Below are positions 26,523 to 34,823 of a stretch of DNA of 64,000 bases, in pieces. The translations under genes were made by a program, and so were the position numbers. The stretch covers positions 7,564,001-7,628,000 of the forward strand of contig NZ_CP063373.1 of the NCBI RefSeq assembly GCF_015160855.1, in the 5' to 3' direction. Under the pieces are notes generated by a model. That model had not been told where the DNA came from and made no database searches. It saw only the letters and a program-made list of their open reading frames with translations. Each line of letters opens with the position of its first letter. The first letter of the stretch is position 1. The stretch comes from Streptomyces ferrugineus. Lineage in GTDB: Bacteria; Actinomycetota; Actinomycetes; Streptomycetales; Streptomycetaceae.

Positions 26523-29369
26523 TCAGTACGTAGGCAGAGTCCGCGGCCCGAGGTCGTCGCGGGCGGGCGGCGGTGCGAGGCGTACGGAGGCGCCGAGCAC
26601 GCTCAGGCCGTGCGTGGCGACGACGACCGGCTCCAGGGTGACCGCGACGACCTCGGGATGGTCGTCGACCAGCCGCGACACCCTCAGCAGCAGTTCCTCC
26701 AGGGCAGGGGTGTCGACGGGGGTGGAGCCGCGCCAGCCGAACAGGAGCGGTGCCGTCCGGATCGAGCGGACGATCGAGGTCGCGTCGCGGTCGGTGACCG
26801 GGATCAGCCGGTGCGCGGTGTCACCGAGCAACTGGGAGGCGGCTCCGGCGAGCCCGAAGGACAGCACGGCGCCGGCCGCGGGGTCGATCACGGCCCGTAC
26901 GACGGTGTCCACGCCGCGCGGCGCCATGCTCTGCACGACCGGCCTGAGCTCCTCCGGCCTGCCGAACAGCTCGGTCAGTTCGGTGTACGCCCGCCGCAGT
27001 TGCTCCTCGTCCGCGAGATCGAGCCGTACGCCGCCGAGGTCGGCGCGGTGCCGCAGGTGCGGGGCGGTGGCCTTGAGGGCGACGGGGTAGCCGAGGGTGC
27101 GGGCGGCGTCGGCGGCCGCATCGGGGCTGGGGGCGTGCAGGGCGCGGTGTACCTGGACGCCGTACTTGCCGAGCAGGTCGCAGGTCTCGTCCGTGCCGAG
27201 GGTGAGGCCCTGCCCGCGCGCGAGCAGCCCGTCGATCAGGCGGGCGGCGCCCTTCTCGTCGATGTCCTCGTACTCGGGCACCTTGCCGGGCTCGGCCGCC
27301 TCACGTCGCCACTGGGCGTACTTGACGGCCTCGGCGAGGGCGCGGACGGCGCGCTCTGCGGCGGGGTAGGCGGGGATGAGACGCGGGGCGTCGTCGGAGG
27401 TGTCCGCCGGCTCGGGCGCTGTCTCGGCCGGGAAGTCCAGGGGGCGGAAGGGGTGGGCGCGGGTCGCGCTGGCGGGCGCCTCGGGACGCGCCTTGGGTGC
27501 GGTGCTGGCCGCGGCCGACAGGGCCTCCGCCAGCCCGCCGAGCTCCACGTGCACCACCAGCACCGGCTTGCCCGGCATCCGCTCGGCCGCCGAGCGCAGG
27601 GCCTGGGCCAGTTCGGCGTCGCCGGTCGACATGTCGCCGATCGCCGGGATCGCGGTGACGACGACCGCGTCGCAGGTCTCGTCGGCGAGCGCGCGCGCGA
27701 GCGCGTCGTGGAAGTCCGCCGCCGACGCGGCCGTCGTCAGGTCCAGCGGCGGCAGCGGCCGCAGGCCCTCCGACAGGCAGGCGTCGTAGGTCAGCAGTCC
27801 CAGGGACTCGGAGTTCCCGAGGATCGCCACCCGGGGGCCGGCCGGCAGCGGCTGGCGCGCGAGCAGCAGGCCCGCGTCCACCAGCTCGGTGATCGTGTCG
27901 ACGCGGATCACGCCGGCCTGCCGCAGCAGCTCGGACACGGTGGCGTGCGGCAGCCGGGTGACCCGTACGGTGTGGCCCTGCGGTGCCGCTCCCCCGTGCC
28001 GCGCGCCCTGCACCACGACCAGGGGCTTGGCGGCCGCCGTACGCCGGGCGAGGCGGGTGAACTTGCGCGGGTTGCCGATGGACTCCAGGTACATCAGCAC
28101 GACGTCGGTGTCCGGGTCGTCATACCAGTACTGCAGGACGTCGTTGCCGGAGACGTCGGCCCGGTTGCCGGACGACACGAAGGTCGACACTCCTGTGACA
28201 CCGGTCACTCCGCCGCCGCGCCGGTGCAGCCGGGACAGCAGGGCGATCCCGATGGCGCCGGACTGCGCGAACAGCCCGATGCGGCCCGGGCGGGGCATCT
28301 CGGGGGCGAGGGAGGCGTTCAGCCGTACGTCGGCGGCGGTGTTGATGACGCCGAAGGCGTTCGGGCCGATGATGCGCATGCCGTACGCGCGTGCGTGCCG
28401 GACGAGTTCGCGCTGGCGCCCGCGGCCCTCGGGCCCGCTCTCGGCGTACCCGGCGGAGAGCACGACCAGGCCCTGCACGCCGTGCTCGCCGCATTCGGCG
28501 ACCACGTCGGGGACGTACGCGGCCGGCACGGCGACCACCGCGAGGTCGACCTGCTCGTCGATCTCGCGCACCGAGCGGTGCGCGGGCACTCCGTCGAGAT
28601 CCTTGAGGTCCTCCGGGAACGCCTTGTTCACGGCGTACAGCCGCCCCGTGAACCCGGCCTGCCTGATGTTGCCGAGGACTGAGCGGCCCACCCCGCCGGG
28701 CGTGCGGCCCACGCCGATGACGGCGACGGAGCCGGGCACCAGCAGCCGGCGCACGGACCGCGCCTCGGCCCGCTGCTCGCGCGCGTACTGCACGGCGAGC
28801 GAGCGGTCGGTGGGCTCCAGGTCGAACTCCAGGCGTACGACGCCGTCCTCGAAGCTGCGCTTCTGGGTGTACCCGGCGTCGGTGAACACCTTGATCATCT
28901 TGGTGTTGGCGGGCAGCACCTCGGCGGCGAACCGGCGGATGTCGCGCTCGCGCGCGACGGCGGCGATGTGCTCGAGGAGGGCGGAGGCGACGCCGCGGCC
29001 CTGGTGGGCGTCCTGGACGAGGAAGGCGACCTCGGCCTCGTCGGCGGGTGCCGACGCGGGCATTCCGTCGGCGCCGATCCGGTCGTAGCGTACGGTTGCG
29101 ATGAACTCGCCGCCCACCGTGGCCGCGAGTCCCACCCGGTCCACAAAGTCGTGGTGCGTGAAGCGGTGGACGTCCTTGGCGGACAGTCGCGGGTAGGGCG
29201 CGAAGAAGCGGTAGTACTTCGACTCGTCCGACACCTGCTCGTAGAAGCTGACCAGGCGCTCGGCGTCATCAACGGTGATGGGGCGGATGCGTGCGGTGCC
29301 GCCGTCGCGCAGCACCACGTCGGCTTCCCAGTGGGCGGGGTACTCGTGCCGGTCCGAGGCGCTCTGCAT
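26523..29369 (-). CDS. GNAT acetyltransferase fused to acyl-CoA synthetase-like domain (PatA type)
   Basis: The 948-residue product has an N-terminal GNAT domain (about 20-190; QDAHQGRGVASALLEHIAAV) followed by NDP-forming acyl-CoA synthetase modules: a CoA-binding domain (about 210-310; VIGVGRTPGGVGRSVLGNI), succinyl-CoA-ligase-like domains (about 330-600) and an ATP-grasp domain (about 715-940; YPVALKATAPHLRHRADLGGV). This order, with GNAT first, is the unusual one described for S. lividans PatA, a protein lysine acetyltransferase that controls acetoacetyl-CoA synthetase; other Pat enzymes carry GNAT last. By homology it acetylates metabolic enzymes in the cytoplasm. The start at 29369 is preferred over a TTG at 29399; neither has a clear ribosome binding site. 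Confidence 0.9.
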   Translation of the reverse strand: MQSASDRHEYPAHWEADVVLRDGGTARIRPITVDDAERLVSFYEQVSDESKYYRFFAPYPRLSAKDVHRFTHHDFVDRVGLAATVGGEFIATVRYDRIGADGMPASAPADEAEVAFLVQDAHQGRGVASALLEHIAAVARERDIRRFAAEVLPANTKMIKVFTDAGYTQKRSFEDGVVRLEFDLEPTDRSLAVQYAREQRAEARSVRRLLVPGSVAVIGVGRTPGGVGRSVLGNIRQAGFTGRLYAVNKAFPEDLKDLDGVPAHRSVREIDEQVDLAVVAVPAAYVPDVVAECGEHGVQGLVVLSAGYAESGPEGRGRQRELVRHARAYGMRIIGPNAFGVINTAADVRLNASLAPEMPRPGRIGLFAQSGAIGIALLSRLHRRGGGVTGVTGVSTFVSSGNRADVSGNDVLQYWYDDPDTDVVLMYLESIGNPRKFTRLARRTAAAKPLVVVQGARHGGAAPQGHTVRVTRLPHATVSELLRQAGVIRVDTITELVDAGLLLARQPLPAGPRVAILGNSESLGLLTYDACLSEGLRPLPPLDLTTAASAADFHDALARALADETCDAVVVTAIPAIGDMSTGDAELAQALRSAAERMPGKPVLVVHVELGGLAEALSAAASTAPKARPEAPASATRAHPFRPLDFPAETAPEPADTSDDAPRLIPAYPAAERAVRALAEAVKYAQWRREAAEPGKVPEYEDIDEKGAARLIDGLLARGQGLTLGTDETCDLLGKYGVQVHRALHAPSPDAAADAARTLGYPVALKATAPHLRHRADLGGVRLDLADEEQLRRAYTELTELFGRPEELRPVVQSMAPRGVDTVVRAVIDPAAGAVLSFGLAGAASQLLGDTAHRLIPVTDRDATSIVRSIRTAPLLFGWRGSTPVDTPALEELLLRVSRLVDDHPEVVAVTLEPVVVATHGLSVLGASVRLAPPPARDDLGPRTLPTY

Positions 29370-29508
29370 GGGGCCCAGAGTACGGCTCGCGTACGACAAC
29401 GGCGCGGGGCAGTCTGTTCAGGACGTCACGTCGGGTCGAGGCCGCGACCCGACGGTCACTTGGGAGGGGACGTTCGTCCCGTTCCGGCATGCTTCACGAG
29501 TGTGGGAA

Positions 29509-29524
29509 ACTGGTCTAGACAACC
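29509..29524. promoter_or_regulatory. DasR-responsive element (dre) before ptsH
   Basis: The sequence ACTGGTCTAGACAACC closely matches the DasR consensus ACTGGTCTAGACCACT, with the palindromic core TGGTCTAGAC intact. It lies 24 bases before the ptsH start. DasR is the GntR-family global regulator of N-acetylglucosamine and PTS genes, released by glucosamine-6-phosphate. Confidence 0.88.
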
Positions 29525-29548
29525 CTGAACACCGAAGGGCAGCATCAC

Positions 29549-29830
29549 ATGGCTGAGCGCCGCGTCAACGTCGGCTGGGCCGAGGGCCTCCACGCCCGCC
29601 CCGCCTCCATCTTCGTCCGAGCCGCCACGGCCACAGGCGTCCCGGTGACGATCGCCAAGGCCGACGGCAACCCCGTCAACGCGGCCTCCATGCTCGCCGT
29701 CCTGGGCCTGGGCGCCCAGGGCGGCGAGGAGATCGTCCTCGCCTCCGACGCCGAGGGTGCGGACGTCGCTCTCGACCGTCTGGCGAAGCTGGTCTCCGAG
29801 GGCCTCGAGGAGCTGCCCGAGACGGTCTGA
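29549..29830 (+). CDS. ptsH: Phosphocarrier protein HPr
   Basis: The 93-residue product is the PTS phosphocarrier, taking phosphate from enzyme I on H15 (GLHARPAS) and passing it to sugar-specific enzyme IIA. The region of the regulatory serine in low-GC Gram-positives reads NAASMLAVLGLGAQGG with a Ser at 47. The acidic C-terminus (LASDAEGADVALDRLAKLVSEGLEEL) is typical. It is a single gene: the dre site is upstream and a hairpin lies 33 bases after the stop. The ATG at 29549 is clear (GAAGGGCAGCATCAC upstream). Confidence 0.95.
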   Translation: MAERRVNVGWAEGLHARPASIFVRAATATGVPVTIAKADGNPVNAASMLAVLGLGAQGGEEIVLASDAEGADVALDRLAKLVSEGLEELPETV

Positions 29831-29862
29831 ACGACCTGAGCGGGACTCCGCAAGCAAGCGGT

Positions 29863-29897
29863 GAAGCCGCGTCCGTCTTTCCGGCGGGCGCGGCTTC
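29863..29897 (+). terminator. Hairpin after ptsH
   Basis: GAAGCCGCG and CGCGGCTTC form a 9-bp perfect stem around a 17-base loop; the right arm is followed by GCTGTTTTCGTT, a short T-rich stretch. Confidence 0.75.
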
Positions 29898-30010
29898 GCT
29901 GTTTTCGTTCGGACCTCGCCGGAATTCACGGCACAGTGGCAGCTGATCCGAAAAAGGGCAGCGGAAATTCACCGTCGCCGAATAACTCCTCTTTGTATAC
30001 GGCGCCTGTG

Positions 30011-30706
30011 TTAATGCCGCAGGCTCGGCATGTTTACGGCATGTTGCGAATTCCTCACACGCTCCGTGCGCTCACCGCCGGAGCCGAACCGCAGCCGGTG
30101 CGCGGACAGCGCGCGCTCGGTGTGCAGCGCCGTCATCGCGCGGGCGCGCTCGCCGTCGCCGCGCGCCACCGCGTCCACGATCGCGCCGTGCTCGGTCCAG
30201 GACTCCACGGGGTTGACCGGCGCCTCCACGGAGTACATCCAGGCGATCTTGTGCCGCAGCTGGGTCAGCATCGAGGTCATGGCGGGGCTGCCGGAGGCCT
30301 GGGCCAGCGTCTCGTGGAACCAGCCGCCCAGGGAGCGCAGGTCGTCGCTGTTTCCCCGCCTGGCCCGCTCCTGCCCCAGCCTGACCAGGCCGCGCAGGAC
30401 CTTCAGATGGGCCTCGGTGCGCCGCTGGGCGGCCCGGGCGGCGCCGAGCGGCTCCAGGAGGGTGCGCATCTCCAGCAGGTCGGCGGCCTCCTGCTCGGTG
30501 GGTTCGGCGACGCACGCGCCCGCGTGCCGCCGGGTCACCACGAAGCCCTCCGCCTCCAGGGTGCGCAGGGCCTCCCGCACGGGGACGCGGGAGACGCCGT
30601 AGCGGCGCGCGAGCAGTTCCTCGGTGAGCCGGCTGCCGCGCTCGTAGACACCGGCGACGATGTCGTCCCGAATCGCCGTGCACACCGAATGCGCCGGAAT
30701 ACGCAT
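30011..30706 (-). CDS. GntR-family (FadR subfamily) transcriptional regulator
   Basis: The 231-residue product has an N-terminal GntR winged helix (residues 5-70; GSRLTEELLARRYGVSRVPVREALRTLEAEGF) and an all-helical FCD effector domain (about 85-215; LLEMRTLLEPLGAARAA; FHETLAQASGSPAM; EHGAIVDAVARGDGERARAMTALH). It binds DNA as a dimer and probably senses a carboxylic acid. GGAGGT lies 6 bases before the ATG at 30706. The nearby genes are ptsH and the M23 peptidase, neither an obvious target. The region downstream (29900-30010) is AT-rich and holds nothing recognisable. Confidence 0.88.
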   Translation of the reverse strand: MRIPAHSVCTAIRDDIVAGVYERGSRLTEELLARRYGVSRVPVREALRTLEAEGFVVTRRHAGACVAEPTEQEAADLLEMRTLLEPLGAARAAQRRTEAHLKVLRGLVRLGQERARRGNSDDLRSLGGWFHETLAQASGSPAMTSMLTQLRHKIAWMYSVEAPVNPVESWTEHGAIVDAVARGDGERARAMTALHTERALSAHRLRFGSGGERTERVRNSQHAVNMPSLRH

Positions 30707-30846
30707 GAGCGACCTCCGCCTTAATCCCCGTGAAACGTCGACGAATGACGTGTTCCCAGTGACTCTATGGCAACCGGCCGGAATTTCCGACGGCGGACCG
30801 GAATCCATGGATATTTTTTGGTCAGGAGATCGCCCGGAAAGGACGA

Positions 30847-30873
30847 AAGCCCCGGCTCGGTGAGCCGGGGCTT
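30847..30873 (-). terminator. Hairpin after the M23 peptidase gene
   Basis: AAGCCCCGGCTC-GGT-GAGCCGGGGCTT is a 12-bp perfect stem with a 3-base loop, 22 bases after the stop of the M23 gene. The downstream bases on the minus strand (TCGTCC) give only a weak T run. Confidence 0.85.
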
Positions 30874-30894
30874 CGCGCGGGCGCGGTGCGGGCG

Positions 30895-31680
30895 TCAGAC
30901 GTTCACGCCGTGCGAGCGCAGGTAGGCGACCGGGTCGATGTCGGAGCCGTACTCCGACGTGGTGCGGGCCTCGAAGTGCAGGTGCGGTCCGGTGACGTTG
31001 CCGGTGGCGCCGGACAGTCCGATCTGCTGGCCGGGGGTGACGGTCTGGCCCACCGAGACGCCTATGGACGACAGGTGGCCGTACTGGGTGTACGTGCCGT
31101 CGTTCATCTTGATCACGATGTTGTTGCCGTACGACCCGCCCCAGCCGGCCTCCACGACGGTGCCGGAGCCGACCGCCTGGACGGCGGTGCCGCTGGCGGC
31201 GTGGAAGTCGACGCCCGTGTGGCTGCCGGAGGACCAGACGGCGCCGCCGGACTTGTAGCCCGTGGAGATGTACGAGCCGGAGATCGGGGCGACGTAGGAC
31301 AGCAGACGCTTGCGCTCGGCCTCGCGGGCGGCGCGCTCCTTGGCCTCGCGCTCCTGCTTGGCCTGCTCGGCCGCCTTGAGGCGCGCGGCCTCCTGTGCGG
31401 CCTGCTTCGCGGCGGCGGCCTCCTTGGCGGCCCGCTCCTGGGCGGCGGCCTGGGCGTCGAGCTGGTCGGCGATCGAGTTGTCGACGGTGATGACGGGGAT
31501 GAGGCCGGTCTGCTCCGCGGCGGGCTCGGCGGCGAGCGCCGGGGCCGCCAGGGTGCCCATGACACCGGTGGCGGTGATCGCGGCGACGCCGGCCGCGCGG
31601 GCGGTGGAGCGCTCGAACCGGCTGGGCCGGCGATGCTTCCCGGTGGGGCGACTCTTCCCGGTGGCGCAGGTGAACGCCAT
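30895..31680 (-). CDS. M23 family cell-wall endopeptidase
   Basis: This is a 261-residue secreted protein. The signal sequence is long, with a basic N-region (GKSRPTGKHRRPSRFER), a hydrophobic core, and cleavage near PALAA about residue 50. A Lys/Glu/Ala coiled coil follows at about 75-125. The LytM/M23 domain (about 135-261) keeps the zinc ligands: the HxxxD motif in SHTGVDFHA and the HxH motif in GPHLHFE. It cleaves peptidoglycan cross-bridges outside the membrane. It is preceded by a c-di-AMP (ydaO) riboswitch, as seen for other Streptomyces wall hydrolases such as rpfA, so expression should fall when c-di-AMP is high. The gene has its own terminator. Confidence 0.92.
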   Translation of the reverse strand: MAFTCATGKSRPTGKHRRPSRFERSTARAAGVAAITATGVMGTLAAPALAAEPAAEQTGLIPVITVDNSIADQLDAQAAAQERAAKEAAAAKQAAQEAARLKAAEQAKQEREAKERAAREAERKRLLSYVAPISGSYISTGYKSGGAVWSSGSHTGVDFHAASGTAVQAVGSGTVVEAGWGGSYGNNIVIKMNDGTYTQYGHLSSIGVSVGQTVTPGQQIGLSGATGNVTGPHLHFEARTTSEYGSDIDPVAYLRSHGVNV

Positions 31681-31705
31681 GTAGTGGCTGGTCCTTTCCT
31701 TCCTT

Positions 31706-31860
31706 CTCGCCTACCGGGTTAGCTGACGGGTTCGGAGCAGGAAGGTCTCCTACGGACCCCCTCGCGGCTGCGCGGGCGTCCGATTCACCCCAGGGACTTC
31801 GGGTGGGTCCCCGGCTCCCCTGGCTCGCGCCGTACGGGGACTCGGCGATGGCTGTCCGGT
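31706..31860 (-). ncRNA. c-di-AMP (ydaO/yuaA) riboswitch
   Basis: Read on the minus strand, the leader contains the ydaO-type conserved blocks in order: ATCGCCGAGTCC, GGGGAGCCGGGGACCCA, GGGGTGAATCGG, AGGGGGTCCGTAGGAGACC, and GCTCCGAACCCGTCAGCTAACCCGGTAGGCG. The last block ends about 26 bases before the peptidase start and is followed by GAAGGAAGGA, the likely ribosome binding site. In Streptomyces this riboswitch class reduces expression of cell-wall lytic enzymes when c-di-AMP binds. The exact ends of the aptamer are estimated. Confidence 0.88.
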
Positions 31861-31998
31861 GCCGCGGGTGCGGCGCACTGCCTGACGGACAGCCCGGAAG
31901 ACGCTAAGCGGGGCGCCTTTCAATCCCCAAACGGATCAGGGTTTTTGTAGCGCATCCCACAGGCCAGACAGGCAACCTCTCCTCAATTCGGGCATAAA

Positions 31999-32034
31999 GG
32001 GGCCCTGGTGACTCTCGCGTCACCAGGGCCCCTA
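31999..32034. terminator. Strong hairpin after the M16 operon
   Basis: AGGGGCCCTGGTGA and TCACCAGGGCCCCT form a 14-bp perfect stem around an 8-base loop. It lies 37 bases after the stop of the minus-strand peptidase pair. Confidence 0.85.
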
Positions 32035-32070
32035 CGCGCGCGTGCCGCCGTCCGGCGGCGGGCTCGTCCT

Positions 32071-33459
32071 CTACTCGGCTGCCACCACGGTGACTTCGCC
32101 GATGCCGAGGGCCTCGACGGGCTCCCGGATCTCGGCCGCGTCGCCGACCAGGATCGTCACCATCCGGTCCACCGGGAAGGCGCTCACGGCGGCCGCCGTG
32201 GCCTCGACGGTGCCGGTGGCGGCGAGCTGCTGGTACAGCGTCGCCTGGTAGTCGTCGGGCAGGTGCTGCTCGACCTGGTCCGCCAGCGTGTTCGCCACGG
32301 ACGCGGCCGTCTCGTACTTCAGCGGCGCCACCCCGACGAGGTTCTGCACCGCGAAGTCCCGCTCGGCGTCGGTGAGCCCCTCGGTGGCGACACCGCGCAG
32401 GACCTTCCACAGGTCGTCCAGGGCCGGGCCGGTGTTCGGGGTGTCGACGGAGCCGCTGATGGCGAGCATGGCCGCGCCCGTGCCGTCCGGGGCGGAGCGC
32501 AGGACCTGGCCGAAGGCGCGCACCCCGTAGGTGTAGCCCTTCTCCTCGCGCAGCACCTTGTCCAGACGGGAGGTGAGGGTGCCGCCGAGGCAGTAGGTGC
32601 CGAGCACCTGCGCGGGCCACACGCGGTCGTGCCGGTCGGGTCCGATCCGGCCCATCAGCAGCTGCGTCTGGACGGCGCCGGGGCGGTCGACGATGACGAC
32701 GCGACCGGTGTCGTCGGCGGTCACCGGCGGGACAGGGCGCGGCTCGCCCGGGGAGCCGGTCCAGGCGCCCAGGGTGTCGCCGAGCAGGGCGTCGAGGTCG
32801 ACGCCGGTGAGGTCGCCGACGACCACGACGGTGGACGTGGCGGGCCGTACATGCCGCTCGTAGAAGGCGCGTACGCCCGCGGAGTCGATGCCGGCGACCG
32901 TGTCCTCGGTGCCCTGGCGCGGGCGGGACATGCGCGAGGTCGGCGGGAACAGCTCCTTGGAGAGCTCCTTGGCGGCCCGACGCGAGGGGTTGGCCAGCTC
33001 GTGCGGGATCTCGTCGAGCCGGTTGCGTACCAGGCGCTCGACCTCGGCGTCGGCGAACGCGGGTGCCCTGAGTGCGTCGGCGAGCAGGCCGAGCGCCTTG
33101 GGCAGGCGGGAGACGGGCACCTCGAGGCTGACGCGGACGCCGGGGTGGTCGGCGTAGGCGTCGAGGGTGGCGCCGCAGCGCTCCAGTTCGGCGGCGAACT
33201 CCTCGGCGGTGTGCTTGTCGGTGCCCTCGGACAGGGCGCGCGCCATGATCGTGGCGATGCCGTCGAGGCCCTTGGGCTCGGCGTCCAGGGGCGTGTCCAG
33301 GAGCACCTCCACGGCGACGACCTGCTGGCCGGGGCGGTGGCAGCGCAGGACCGTCAGGCCGTTGTCGAGCTTGCCGCGCTCGGGTGCCGGGAACGCCCAG
33401 GGCCGGGGCGCGCCGGCCTGGGGCTGCGGGTGGAACTCCATGCTGGCGAGCTCGGTCAC
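32071..33459 (-). CDS. M16-family peptidase-like subunit lacking the zinc motif
   Basis: The 462-residue product has the two-domain M16 fold (LDNGLTVLRCHRPGQ; VVVVGDLTGVDLDALLGDTL; TYCLGGTLTSRLDKVLREEKGYTYGV, the substrate-binding R/Y region). At the place of the HxxEH zinc motif it reads GIATIMARA, so it cannot be catalytic by itself. Such non-catalytic subunits pair with an active partner, as in bacterial heterodimeric M16 enzymes and mitochondrial processing peptidase. The active partner is encoded just upstream; the GTG start at 33459 overlaps that stop by 4 bases (GTGA), ensuring equal synthesis. The protein has no signal peptide. Confidence 0.9.
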   Translation of the reverse strand: MTELASMEFHPQPQAGAPRPWAFPAPERGKLDNGLTVLRCHRPGQQVVAVEVLLDTPLDAEPKGLDGIATIMARALSEGTDKHTAEEFAAELERCGATLDAYADHPGVRVSLEVPVSRLPKALGLLADALRAPAFADAEVERLVRNRLDEIPHELANPSRRAAKELSKELFPPTSRMSRPRQGTEDTVAGIDSAGVRAFYERHVRPATSTVVVVGDLTGVDLDALLGDTLGAWTGSPGEPRPVPPVTADDTGRVVIVDRPGAVQTQLLMGRIGPDRHDRVWPAQVLGTYCLGGTLTSRLDKVLREEKGYTYGVRAFGQVLRSAPDGTGAAMLAISGSVDTPNTGPALDDLWKVLRGVATEGLTDAERDFAVQNLVGVAPLKYETAASVANTLADQVEQHLPDDYQATLYQQLAATGTVEATAAAVSAFPVDRMVTILVGDAAEIREPVEALGIGEVTVVAAE

Positions 33460-34823
33460 TGCGCCGACTCCTCGTTCTCGTCGGTGGTGCCGTCGGTGGC
33501 GGCGGCTTCCGGTTCCTCGGCCTCGCCGGCGACCGGCTCGTACACGAGCACCGCGCGGTTGTCGGGACGCAGCCGGGCCTCGGCGACCGCCTGGACCTCC
33601 TCGGCGGTGACGTCGAGGACGCGCTTGACGGCGGTGAACGCGAGCTGCGGGTCGCCGAACAGGACGGCGTACCGGCACAGTTCGTCGGCGCGGCCCGCGA
33701 CCGTGCCGAGCCGGTCCAGCCACTCACGCTCGATCTGGGCCTGAGCGCGCTCCATCTCCTCGGCGGTGGGGCCCTCCGCGGCGAAGCGGGCGAGCTCCTC
33801 GTCGACGGCGGCCTCGATGACGGGGACCTCGACGTCGCCGGAGGTCTTCACGTCCAGCCAGCCCAGGGAGGGCGCACCGGCCAGGCGCAGCAGGCCGAAG
33901 CCGGCCGCTACAGCCGTACGGTCGCGCCGGACGAGCCGGTTGTACAGGCGGGAGGACTCGCCGCCGCCGAGGACGGTCAGCGCCAGGTCGGCGGCGTCGC
34001 ACTCGCGTGTGCCGTCATGGGGGAGGCGGTAGGCGGCCATCATCGCGCGCGCGGGGACGGTCTCCTCGACGACCTCGCGGAGCTGCTCGCCGATGGTGTC
34101 GGGCAGGGAGCCGTCGCGCGGTGCCGGTTTGCCGTCGTGGGAGGGGATGCTGCCGAAGTACTTCTCGACCCAGGCGAGCGTCTGGTCCGGGTCGATGTCG
34201 CCGACGATGGACAGGACGGCGTTGTTGGGCGCGTAGTAGGTGCGGAAGAACGCGCGCGCGTCCTCCAGGCTCGCCGCGTCCAGGTCGGCCATCGAGCCGA
34301 TCGCCGTGTGGTGGTACGGGTGTCCGTCGGGGTACAGCAGCGCGGTCAGCTTCTCGAAGGCGGTGCCGTACGGGACGTTGTCGTAGCGCTGACGGCGCTC
34401 GTTCTTGACGACGTCGCGCTGGTTGTCCAGGCCCTCCTGGTCGAGTGCCACCAAGAGGCTGCCCATGCGGTCGGCCTCCAGCCAGAGCGCGAGCTCGAGC
34501 TGGTGGGCGGGCATGGTCTCGAAGTAGTTGGTGCGCTCGAAGCTGGTGGTGCCGTTCGGCGAGCCGCCCGCGCCCTGGACGAGCTCGAAGTGACCCGTGC
34601 CCTTCACGCTCCCCGATCCCTGGAACATCAGGTGCTCGAAGAGGTGGGCGAGTCCGGTACGGCCCTTGACCTCGTGGCGGGAGCCGACGTCGTACCAGAG
34701 ACAGACCGCGGCGACCGGCGTGAGGTGGTCCTCGGAGAGCACCACGCGCAGGCCGTTGGCCAGGCGGTGCTCCGTCGCGGTGAGGCCGCCGGATTGTGCC
34801 TCCGGTGTGGCCGTGTGACCCAT
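33456..34823 (-). CDS. M16-family zinc metallopeptidase (active subunit)
   Basis: The 455-residue product keeps the inverted zinc motif HLFEH (H60, E63 and H64 from the chosen start) in GLAHLFEHLMF, with the distal Glu expected about 75 residues later in the LDNQRDVVKNERRQRYDN helix. Domain 2 contains GGGESSRLYNRLVRRD. It resembles insulinase/pitrilysin-like peptidases of the small class that work as heterodimers, with the next gene as partner. The ATG at 34823 follows GGAAGGA by 11 bases; a TTG six bases upstream is an alternative. The C-terminal 25 residues are Glu-rich and disordered. The substrate is unknown. Confidence 0.92.
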   Translation of the reverse strand: MGHTATPEAQSGGLTATEHRLANGLRVVLSEDHLTPVAAVCLWYDVGSRHEVKGRTGLAHLFEHLMFQGSGSVKGTGHFELVQGAGGSPNGTTSFERTNYFETMPAHQLELALWLEADRMGSLLVALDQEGLDNQRDVVKNERRQRYDNVPYGTAFEKLTALLYPDGHPYHHTAIGSMADLDAASLEDARAFFRTYYAPNNAVLSIVGDIDPDQTLAWVEKYFGSIPSHDGKPAPRDGSLPDTIGEQLREVVEETVPARAMMAAYRLPHDGTRECDAADLALTVLGGGESSRLYNRLVRRDRTAVAAGFGLLRLAGAPSLGWLDVKTSGDVEVPVIEAAVDEELARFAAEGPTAEEMERAQAQIEREWLDRLGTVAGRADELCRYAVLFGDPQLAFTAVKRVLDVTAEEVQAVAEARLRPDNRAVLVYEPVAGEAEEPEAAATDGTTDENEESAQ

